The notes under the pieces are model-generated. The model had not been told where the DNA came from. It did no database searches and saw only the letters and a program-made list of their open reading frames with translations. The position numbers were made by a program, and so were the translations under genes. Of a stretch of DNA of 33,752 bases, positions 20,473 through 29,800 are shown one piece after another (within the stretch, counting starts at the first letter, position 1; the number at the start of each line of letters is the position of its first letter). Origin of the DNA: Oscillospiraceae bacterium (lineage in GTDB: Bacteria > Bacillota > Clostridia > Oscillospirales > Ruminococcaceae); NCBI GenBank assembly GCA_022766825.1, contig JALEQE010000042.1, forward strand, positions 1 through 33,752, in the 5' to 3' direction.

Positions 20473-20637
20473 TTATTTTTCGGAATATTCTGTTTCTTGC
20501 GACTGTGCCTTTATTGTTTCGTAAAAGTCATAGCCGTTTGCCTTGCAATTCGGACACGGGTTGATAACGGTTTTGACTTTTCCGAGTTTATAAGGGCAGA
20601 TTTTGCAGGGAGCGTTTTTCTTTTCGGATTGGTTCAC
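20473..20637 (-). CDS. Small 54-aa zinc-ribbon-like protein (GTG start; below ORF-track size cutoff)
   Basis: Translation MNQSEKKNAPCKICPYKLGKVKTVINPCPNCKANGYDFYETIKAQSQETEYSEK; CxxC...CxxC; GGCGGTGA RBS-like sequence 5 nt upstream of GTG. Confidence 0.65.
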   Translation of the reverse strand: MNQSEKKNAPCKICPYKLGKVKTVINPCPNCKANGYDFYETIKAQSQETEYSEK

Positions 20638-20749
20638 AGTATCACCGCCTTCTATCTGATTATAGCACGTTTTATGTGATTTTACAAGTTTTTACTCAGA
20701 CATACGTTTGTCTTATTTCGTTGTTATAATATAAAAAGGCAAAACAATA

Positions 20750-20778
20750 TTGACAGAATGCGATTTGCATTTTATAAT
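20750..20778 (+). promoter_or_regulatory. Perfect consensus promoter of the WYL regulator
   Basis: TTGACA (20750-20755), 17 bp, TATAAT (20773-20778). Confidence 0.75.
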
Positions 20779-20794
20779 GAATACAGGTGATATT

Positions 20795-21820
20795 ATGGAA
20801 AAAACAGAACGTATTTTATCGATTTTTCTGCGGGGACTTCGCGGCGAAAAACTGACCGTATCGGAGCTGTCAAACGAATTTGGGATTTCAACGAAAAGCG
20901 TAACGCGCGACATAAACGAAATACGCGCGTTTTTGGCGGATAATCCCGAACTTTCGGGATACTCGGAGTTTGTGTATTCGCGCGATGAAAAGTGCTATAC
21001 CCTGCGTGTTGACGATTTTCTGCGCGACAGCGAACTGTTGGCGATAATCAAGATACTGATTGGCTCACGCGCGCTTTCCAAACAGGAACTGCTTACGATA
21101 ATCTCAAAGCTGAAACGAGTTACTTCGGCGAACGACAGAATACTGCTTGATTCGCTGATAAACAAGGAAAAGTACCATTACTGCGAGGTAAAAAGCGACT
21201 GCGAAAGCGTTATCGACAGGCTCTGGGCTTTGGCGCGGGATATTCGCACCCGCCGTGAGATAACGATAAATTATGTGAAAATGAACCGTGAAAGGGTAAC
21301 GCACAGAATACGTCCAGTGTCGGTCTTGTTCAGCGAGTATTATTTTTATCTTATCGCATATCTCTCCGATGACGAGGACTACAAGCCGATATATTTCCGG
21401 GTTGACAGAATAATCGATATAACGGAACACCGCGCTCACTTTGAGCTTGCCCGGAAGTACGATTTTGACGAGGGTGAGCTGAGGAAAAAGGTGCAGTTTA
21501 TGTTTCCGGGCGAGTGCCGAAAAATCCGCTTTGAGTTCTGCGGACCGTCCCTGCAAGCCGTACTTGACCGAATACCGACAGCGGTTGTGGTGAATATATA
21601 CAGCGGGAGTTTCGGCGACGGCGGCGAGGATATCCGCACGAAAACGCTTCGCGGTTATCACCCCAATAATCAAATCGCGCTTATCGAGGCGGAGGTTTAC
21701 GGCACGGGAATTTTGACGTACCTGTTGTCGCTTGGAAGTTGGGTGAGAGCGGTTGCGCCTGATGATTTTGTGGAGGAATTTAAGGCGGAGTTGGAAAAAA
21801 TGAGAAATTTATATAAATAA
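20795..21820 (+). CDS. YafY-type WYL/HTH transcriptional regulator
   Basis: TVSELSNEFGISTKSVTRDINEIRAFL (HTH) and C-terminal WYL domain. ATG at 20795 preceded by AGGTGAT; the track start at 20750 is the TTG of the -35 box. Confidence 0.9.
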   Translation: MEKTERILSIFLRGLRGEKLTVSELSNEFGISTKSVTRDINEIRAFLADNPELSGYSEFVYSRDEKCYTLRVDDFLRDSELLAIIKILIGSRALSKQELLTIISKLKRVTSANDRILLDSLINKEKYHYCEVKSDCESVIDRLWALARDIRTRREITINYVKMNRERVTHRIRPVSVLFSEYYFYLIAYLSDDEDYKPIYFRVDRIIDITEHRAHFELARKYDFDEGELRKKVQFMFPGECRKIRFEFCGPSLQAVLDRIPTAVVVNIYSGSFGDGGEDIRTKTLRGYHPNNQIALIEAEVYGTGILTYLLSLGSWVRAVAPDDFVEEFKAELEKMRNLYK

Positions 21821-21822
21821 GT

Positions 21823-21850
21823 AACAGCCGGACTGAAAGTCCGGCTGTTA
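21823..21850. terminator. Bidirectional terminator between the WYL gene and ssrA
   Basis: AACAGCCGGACT GAA AGTCCGGCTGTT. Confidence 0.75.
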
Positions 21851-21859
21851 CTATATAAA

Positions 21860-22215
21860 TGGTGGATCCGAGGGGAATTGAACCCCTGTCCGAAAACCCG
21901 TCCGGGCAACCTTCTCCGAGTGCAGATTGTCGTTTAAATCTCCCGCACGCGAACGCCGACAATCAGGCTTTCGCGTTTGGCAGCCTTTAGTACAACGTGA
22001 GTTACAAGGCTACTCTCTCACATCGTTCACCGCTGATTGACGCCATATCTCCACCCGCGGTACTGCGGAGTATGACGGCAGCGCCTTAGGCAGCTGCTAA
22101 AACGAGATCGTTATCTTCGTCTGCGTTTAAATTTAGTTTGCGACTTTTAAAGTGTTTTCGCCCACACTACTCGCTTATTGCTCTTCAAGATCCCCGTCGA
22201 AGCCTTTACGGACCC
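21860..22215 (-). ncRNA. ssrA: Transfer-messenger RNA (tmRNA)
   Basis: 5' GGGTCCGTAAAGGCTTCGACGGGGATC pairs with 3' CGGATCC-ACCA; T arm AGGGG-TTCAATT-CCCCT; internal tag ORF ending LAAA-stop. Confidence 0.95.
22086..22124 (-). CDS. Probable tmRNA tag reading frame (ADEDNDLVLAAA-stop)
   Basis: GCA GAC GAA GAT AAC GAT CTC GTT TTA GCA GCT GCC TAA on the minus strand within tmRNA. Confidence 0.6.
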   Translation of the reverse strand, partial: ADEDNDLVLAAA

Positions 22216-22269
22216 ATGAAATTACAACACAGGATTCAGCAAGCACTGCTTTATTCTGTGTAGTATTTC

Positions 22270-22298
22270 ATTATAACATATTATAATTGTGTTGTCAA
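22270..22298 (-). promoter_or_regulatory. Perfect consensus ssrA promoter
   Basis: Minus strand TTGACA (22298-22293), 17 bp, TATAAT (22275-22270). Confidence 0.75.
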
Positions 22299-22389
22299 GT
22301 GTTTTTTTCAATTTTTGTATAATTAGTATATGAAAACAACATTTGTGTTCTAATACTTTGAATCGTGGCTGTTAAATCGGCATTTGAAA

Positions 22390-23061
22390 CTATACAACAA
22401 CACTTTTGGCAAGTTCAATAAGCTCGTCCTCTGAAAAATCCCCGAATATCTCAAGAATAAAGTCGCCGTTGTCCCAGATAAGTGCGCCGCTCTTTTGTTC
22501 AGAATTGTCCGGGCAGACGTACAGGGCATAATGTCCGTCAATGTCAAGCTCTTTGATGTGGTGTTTTTCATTGTCAAAATGTGTATCATAGCCGATTTTT
22601 ACGCTCTGATCGAAAGTAAAATATCGGTTTGTCTGCTTGTTGTAATATGTTGTATTCGCCCACGAGGAGTTTACCATTTGTTCGGACAATTCATATCCGT
22701 CCGGTATTTTCGAGAGATGGTATACATCGGTTATTGTTTGCGGACAGTTCTCGGCATTGGCTGTCAGAACTTCGGTGTTGTCGCGGTGTTTCTCAAGCTT
22801 GAACACGTTTACAATAGCCGCGCCCGCAGCTATTCCCAGCATTGCCATAAAAATTACCAGACAAATTATAATTGCTTTTTTTCCGAACGGGAGCTTATGA
22901 GTATCGCAGGACGGTCCCGCGTTCTGCGACGCCGCTGACAAAATCTTTTTCATCGCGCGGCGATGCTTATTGGAAAATAAGTGGCGCGGCGCGTTGTCAA
23001 ATACAGCGAAATCGCGTCTGTGAATTTCTTCAAAAACCTCGTTCAAAGTGCTGTTACACAT
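22390..23061 (-). CDS. Putative membrane anti-sigma factor (DUF4367-like C-terminus)
   Basis: Start MCNSTLNEVFEEIH with RBS AAGGAGAG; single TM (AIIICLVIFMAMLGIAAGAAIV); extracytoplasmic YHLSKIPDGYELSEQ...; overlaps the sigma gene end. Confidence 0.75.
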   Translation of the reverse strand: MCNSTLNEVFEEIHRRDFAVFDNAPRHLFSNKHRRAMKKILSAASQNAGPSCDTHKLPFGKKAIIICLVIFMAMLGIAAGAAIVNVFKLEKHRDNTEVLTANAENCPQTITDVYHLSKIPDGYELSEQMVNSSWANTTYYNKQTNRYFTFDQSVKIGYDTHFDNEKHHIKELDIDGHYALYVCPDNSEQKSGALIWDNGDFILEIFGDFSEDELIELAKSVVV

Positions 23062-23608
23062 TATTGCTCTCCTTGTTTTCCAGATAGAGCCGGAGTGATT
23101 TTCTTGCGCGGTACAGTCTCTGCCGTACAACGTTTTCCGAAATTGAAAGGAATTGTGACATTTCGCGGATAGTCAGACCTTGATAAACATTAAGCTCCAA
23201 TATGTCGCGCTGAAGCGGAGAAAGTTCGGAAATACAGCGGATAAGTTCATCGGACGATAGCATCGCAAATATATTTTCCTGAAAATCCGGTTCCTGGTTG
23301 GCGGCGGAAATGATGTCCGTCAGCTCTACTTCCTCAATTGCGGAGTTTTTCTTGTACATATCCACAGCTATATTCCTTATTATAACATCGGCGAAAGCTG
23401 TTCTTTTGTTCTGACTGATCTGAAAAAATCTTTCAGGTTTGTTGGCTATTCTCAGAAAAGTTTCCTGAACAGCGTCTTCTGCGTCCTCACGGTTATGTAG
23501 TTTAGAAAACGCGATTGAATATAGTCGATTTTTGTTCTTTTCATAAAAATCGGTCAGATCTTTTCTTTGCTCATCTGTCTGCAAAACAGCAAGCGCGGCG
23601 GAAATCAC
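23054..23608 (-). CDS. ECF RNA polymerase sigma factor
   Basis: NREDAEDAVQETFLRI (region 2) and LSPLQRDILELNVYQGLTIREMSQFLSISENVVRQRLYRARKSL (region 4). Confidence 0.93.
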   Translation of the reverse strand: MISAALAVLQTDEQRKDLTDFYEKNKNRLYSIAFSKLHNREDAEDAVQETFLRIANKPERFFQISQNKRTAFADVIIRNIAVDMYKKNSAIEEVELTDIISAANQEPDFQENIFAMLSSDELIRCISELSPLQRDILELNVYQGLTIREMSQFLSISENVVRQRLYRARKSLRLYLENKESNNV

Positions 23609-23639
23609 ACCACATCATCTCCCATTATTCGCTATAATT

Positions 23640-23668
23640 ATTATAGCACATTTTATCTGATATTTCAA
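23640..23668 (-). promoter_or_regulatory. Predicted promoter of the ECF sigma/anti-sigma operon
   Basis: Minus strand TTGAAA (23668-23663), 17 bp, TATAAT (23645-23640). Confidence 0.6.
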
Positions 23669-23727
23669 GACGAGAATAATCATCTTATTAAATTTATCCG
23701 CGAGTTCTCTTTATATTTAATTACCTA

Positions 23728-23756
23728 TTGACAACTATTGGCGTTTGTTGTAGAAT
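23728..23756 (+). promoter_or_regulatory. Predicted promoter of the giant c-di-GMP protein gene
   Basis: TTGACA (23728-23733), 17 bp, TAGAAT (23751-23756). Confidence 0.6.
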
Positions 23757-23804
23757 TATAATAGAGTATTGTAAAATTACATCATACAAAGGGAGCCGCG
23801 TATT

Positions 23805-26800
23805 ATGGGAAACAGATACACCGCTTTGATCGTTTCAAGCGATCAACATAATATAGAACGCCTGTCCGACATTCTGAAGGATAGTTATAATATAATTACT
23901 GCGGGAAACGGCATTGACGCGCTTGAAATAATGCGTGGAGATAGTCGCCCCGACATCGCGGTTGTTGACGAATCGGAGTACGAAGATGATGTTGCACGTG
24001 GTTTGAACGAAGACAGCGCGCTTTTTTCTGTTCCTGTCGTTTTTGTTGTTTCGGATGATGATATAGTAAACCGTGTCAGCAATTCGGAAACGGTGGATTT
24101 TGCTCCTGTCGGAAATCCTGCCGCCGTTCGCCGCCGTGTGGAAAATGTTCTGCGCCTGTCGGAGATAAACGGCATAAAGTGTGAGAACGAGTGCCTGAAA
24201 TCCGATCTTTCTCCGGAATCCTGTTTTTCCTCGTTTATGGACAATATGCCGGGCGGTGTTGCCGTTATCAAAACAAACGGCTCAACGGCTGAATGTGTAT
24301 ATTCAAACAATGAACTTCCTGTGCTTTTCGGTATGAGTATGGATAAGTTCCGTATGCAGTTTGTTATACCTAAGTCTTTCGCGTGGATAAATACTTTTAT
24401 TGAAAAAGCACGTGAAACAGACAAATTCACATTTGTTTTTTCTGTCGGAGAAAAAAATATGCCCGAATTATGCCGCTATATAAGAGTTGTGGCGGGCAGA
24501 ATATCCGAAAATGACGATGAAAAAGAGTACTACTGCGTTTTCCTTGATATAACTGCCGAAAAACGGCAGGAGCTTTGCGAGGAAGAGAGCGGCAGACAGC
24601 TGCGTGAAAGTAAATCGCGTCTGGAAATGGTTGTAAATAACGCTCCGGGCGGCATTTCGTTTTCGGAACTCGGCAGCGATGGAAGATTTCATACAATGTT
24701 TATGAACCGCGGCCTTGTTGAAATGCTCGGTTATTCGAGCCTTGACGAAGGTATGCTGGAAGTGTCTGAAAATGCCGGCGGTGGAATTTGCCCCAATGAT
24801 GTCGAGGCAATTCGCGAGAAAATATTCGCACTCCCCGAATCGGGCGGACATTTCAAGCATGTTGCCGGGTGTCAGACGCGCGGCGGCAAAATCTGGATAT
24901 CTATGCGATGCCAGGTAATGCGCGGCGAAGACGGCACCGCAAAGATGTACTCTTTTATCACAAACATCACAAAGGAAAAACGTTTTGAGGACGAGCTTCG
25001 TGCCGTTGCATACTTTGACCCGCTTACGGGTCTGTACAACCGTCACGCGTTTATGCGGAATGCCCGCCGTGTGATCGATGAAAATCCGCTGACGGAATTT
25101 TCCATGATGCGGTTGAATATACGTTCGTTCAAGGTGGTAAACGATCTGCTGGGGCGCGATGTCGGAGATAAAGTGCTGATGAAGATTGCTGATGTTTTCC
25201 GCGAGTTGTTCAGCGGCGAGAGTGTTTTTGCGCGCTTTTTCGCGGATAATTTTGCAGTTCTCACGCCGTATTCCGAACGCGGCATACATCCCCGGACGGT
25301 TCTTAACGCGGTTCAGGAGGCGGTTTCGTCAAGCGGACTGCTTCCCCATGAAATTCAGTACTATATCGGAGTTTACAGAATAACCGATCGAAGTATGTCG
25401 GTGGAAAATATGGCGGACCGTGCCTCAATCGCCTGCCGATCGATAAATGGCAGTTATCAGGCGCATATCGCTTATTATGACGAGAAAATGCGTCTTAATA
25501 TGCTGGATGAACAGGAGGTCTGCGACGATAGCCGAAGGGCGCTTGAAAACGGAGAATTTTGCGTTTATTATCAGCCCGTTTATGGAATAAAAGCAAAGCG
25601 GTTTGTAAGCGCGGAGGCTCTGGTTCGTTGGAATCACCCTGTAAAGGGTATGATAGGTCCAGGAAAATTCATTCCCGTTTTTGAAAAGAACGGCTTTATT
25701 GCCGAGCTTGATCTGTATATTCTCGAACAGGTGTGCAAGTATATGAAACGCCGCCGTGACGCGGGACTTTCCCAAATCCCCATTTCGGTGAATATTTCCA
25801 GAATGAGCCTGTATGACGCCAATCTTTTTGAAAAGATAAACGGAATTACATCCCGATACGGCATAGACACCAAATATTTCCGCATTGAGATCACCGAAAG
25901 CGCGTATAACGACAATCCCGAACAGCTTCTTGAAACAGTGGGAAAGCTGCGTGAAAACGGGTATCCCGTGCTTATGGATGATTTCGGAAGCGGTTATTCT
26001 TCGCTGAACACGCTGAAGGATATACCAATTGATATTCTCAAGCTCGATATGAAGTTTATGCAGGGCTTTGAGGAGAACAGTAAAGTCGGCACGATTGTAA
26101 CGTCTGTCGCGCGAATGGCAAAGTGGCTGAATGTTCCTATGCTCGCCGAGGGAGTGGAAACAAAGGAACAGTTTGATTTTCTTGAAAGCATTGGGTGCGC
26201 GTATATCCAGGGCTATTATTTCTCGCGCCCCGTTCCGGAGGAAGAGTTTACAAGGCTGATTGAACTGAAGGAAGAGAGCGGCGACAATTCGGCAATTGAG
26301 GGTTACGCGCTGAACGAGGAAGTAAATGAGCTGCTCGGAAGCAGCGCGCTTGTATCAAAGCTGATAAGCGGAGCTTTCGGCGGTTTCGGCATTTATGAAA
26401 TGTATGACGGAAAGCTTGAGGTAATTCGCGTAAACGAGGGATATGAGCGAATTATCGGTTATACGCCCGAAGACATCAGCGAAAAACCCGTCAATGTCTG
26501 GGAAATGATGCCGCCGGAGGACGCGGAGATTTCCCGCAATGCCTGCATCGAAGCGTTGAATACAGATAAGGCAGTCCGCGCGGTTATACACCGCTATGAC
26601 AGGAACGGAAAGATCGTCACGCTGGACGGTGTTCACAGAAAGCTTGGCGGAGCAAAAGAAAACCCGATAATCTGCATTGCGTTCAACGATATAACGGAGC
26701 TTTTGGAAAACGAACAATTGGTTGACCGTTCGCGTACAGAAATAAATGAGATACTTAAAGCCACGGACGCTGTCGCCGTGGACATCGATTTTGAGAACGA

Positions 26801-29800
26801 AACCGTGTTCTGCGTGGGCGATCTGTCCGATTACGGTATTGATCTCATAAAAACGCGCGAAAATTATGGGATTGACAATCCTCTTGAATGTGCGGTTCAT
26901 CCTGACGACATAGAGAAAGTAAAAAGTCTGAACAATGAAAGAAGTGCCGGCAAGAGAATCGAGGAGTTCCGTCTGTACAACAAAAAGGACGGGAAATATT
27001 ACTGGTGGAAGTTCACGGAAGTCCGTATGTTCAGCGACGAGGGAAAAATGGTCCGCCTTATCGGAATAGCCAACAACATAGATTCCGAAAAGCGCGCCAA
27101 GCTTGAATTGGAAGAGGAACGCGCACACGGCGACGCTGTTATGAGCAGGCTCGGAGCCGGTATCCTTATGGTGGAAATAAGCGACATTCATAAGGCGCAC
27201 ATCATATACAGCAATAAGAGCTTCTGGAATATTATCGGTCAGAACGAAGCAAACGACGAGAACTTCTTTGGCAATATCTTTACCGGAATGTCGGATAAAG
27301 ACTGTCAGGAAATCAGCGAAACCATAAAAAACGGCAATGCCGTAAATTCACGTTATCATATTACCAGAAGCAACGGAGAAAACGCCGTTTTGGACTATAC
27401 CATCGGATTGTCGCGCGAGGACAACGGCTGTCGGGTTTATATGGTGCTTGTGTCGGATGTTACGGAAGCATACAACACCCGTGCGCATCTGGAAGCTATT
27501 GTACGTAATTCCCGTGACGGGCTTGCGCTGGTAGATAAAAATGAAAACGGAATTGAGATAACTTACGCAAACGACAGGTTTTTCAGTATTCTTCACACCG
27601 AACAGGAAAATTCGGCGCGTGTTATTCCTTTGCTTGAAACGGTGCTTGATTCGGGTGTAAAAACCGGTGATATACGGATAAATCACGCGAAAACACAAAG
27701 GATAGTTCGCACTTCCATTGATGAGATAGGCAGAACGGGAATGAATACCGTAAGCTATATCGTTGAGGTAAGTGATGTTACGGTTGCACGCTCGGAATCG
27801 CGGAACAGAATCGCGGAACGTATGGCAAACGCGGGCGCGGGACTTTATGACGAGGTTGTTGAGATAAATTACCGTGACCGCACCGTAAAGCTGACATCTT
27901 CCCGCCGTGAACCCGAACGCGCTAAAAAAGCGAAAGCACATTCAATAGAAAGCATTATCGATATCTGGGGGAGAAAATACGTTCATCCCGATGATTACGG
28001 CAAGTTCAGGGATATGGTAACGGCTCCCGCGGACAATCCTGATTTCACGGATTCCTACTGTGAGATAAGAGTAATGGATCGTGACGGCGAATACTGCACG
28101 CTTGGACTTGTGCTGGTTCGCTCCCGCACCGATGTGTGTATGATGTTTGTGCGTGACAGAGCGCGTTTTGACAATTCTCTGACTTCGGCGCAGGTTGCCG
28201 AAACGTATCGGCTGTATAATCTGGTGGCTGAGCAATCGCATACCACGGTTATCGAAATTGACCATATCGCTAAAAAGATTTCCTGTTCGCCGACAATCGG
28301 GGATTTCTGGATTTCAACGCTTTCGGAAGATGAAATTTCGGGGATAGAATATGTAAGACAGGGTCTTGCGGTATACCCTGAGGACAAGAAGAAATACAGC
28401 GCGTTTATCAATAAAGTGCTCGCGACAGATGAGCCGCAGACGGTAACGCTTCGTATGAAAATGGCGGACGGTAGTTTCAAGTGGTGCAGAATAACCGTAT
28501 CCGTTTTGCGCGGCAAAAATAACATACTGCTTAAGTCGCTGTGTACCATAAATCTGGTTCACAACGAAGTTGTCGCAAGTATAAAAGCGCACGAAACAGA
28601 TGAATTTATGCGCCGTACGGTGGCACATATTCCCGTTGGCGTGGGCGTTTACAGGCTTGATGGCGGAAAGCTGGTATCTCTGTATGTAAGCGATAATATG
28701 CACGATATGGTAGGCAAGGACAGCGATTATTATTATTCCGATATTGAAACATTCATTGAAGAAAATTATGTCGCGGCAGACGAGAATAAAGAGTACAGCA
28801 GAATGACCTGCATAAAAAGGGAAGACGGGAGCGAATACTGGCTGAGAACCATTTTCCGCGTCCTGGAAGAGAACGGCGACCACATAGTCTATATCGCAAA
28901 TATTGACGTGACGGATCGCGTGGAGAGTCAACGGAGCGAAGAGGCTCGCGATCAGATGTACAGCCTTCTGCTTGATGAATCGGGAATGATTGTCTTTGCT
29001 TATGACCCCAAGAGCGACCTGCTGACATATATCAGATACTGCGGTGAAAACAACGTTGTCAGAATTGAAAATGTAACCGAAAATAAAGACAGTTTGACGC
29101 AGATATATCCCGACGATCGTGAAAAAATGGCGGAAAAGCTGAAATATATGTCGTCTTCCGCCGGACTTGAGGATACAATAATTGTGCGTGTGAATACAGA
29201 CGGGGAGCTGCGGCGTTATAAAGCGCTGTTGAAGAGCGTTGCGGACGAAAGCGGCGTTGTGTTCAAAGTTGTCGGAAAGCTTGACGACGCTGAAGAAGAG
29301 ATAACGCATATGGAGCAGATGCAGGAAAAAGCAAAGTATGATTTGCTTTGCAGCGACATATTCAACAAATCCACCACCGAAGAGCTTGTGAGGGCGGAAC
29401 TGGAGCACAATCCGTCCGGCGCAGTTATGATGCTTGACGTTGATGATTTCAAGAGCATAAACGATTCGCTTGGACATATGTTCGGCGATGAGTTCCTGAA
29501 GAATTTTGCGTCAATAGTCAAGAGCGCGTTCAGGGAAAGCGATATTGTCGGTCGTTACGGCGGAGATGAGTTCTTCGTGTTTATGCCCCATGCAACGGCT
29601 ACTCAGGCGGAGAAAAAGGCAAGCCGTATCCTAGAAAAAGTAAGCAGTCTGTCCGTGCCGATAGAAGGCGGGATTAAATGTAGCATCGGAATAGCGGGAG
29701 CAACTCCCGATAACCACGACTATGGCAAGCTTTTCAGACAGGCAGACAGTGCGCTTTACCAAGCGAAAAACCGCGGCAAGAACTGTTATGCCGTGTTTGA

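Noticed and set aside
21780-21962. 60-aa and 70-aa minus ORFs over 21697-21962
   Set aside because: They overlap the WYL gene end and the tmRNA 3' domain; non-coding RNA explains the sequence.
28314-29477. 387-aa minus-strand ORF inside the giant c-di-GMP gene
   Set aside because: Shadow ORF opposite clear PAS/GGDEF coding; no homology-like motifs.
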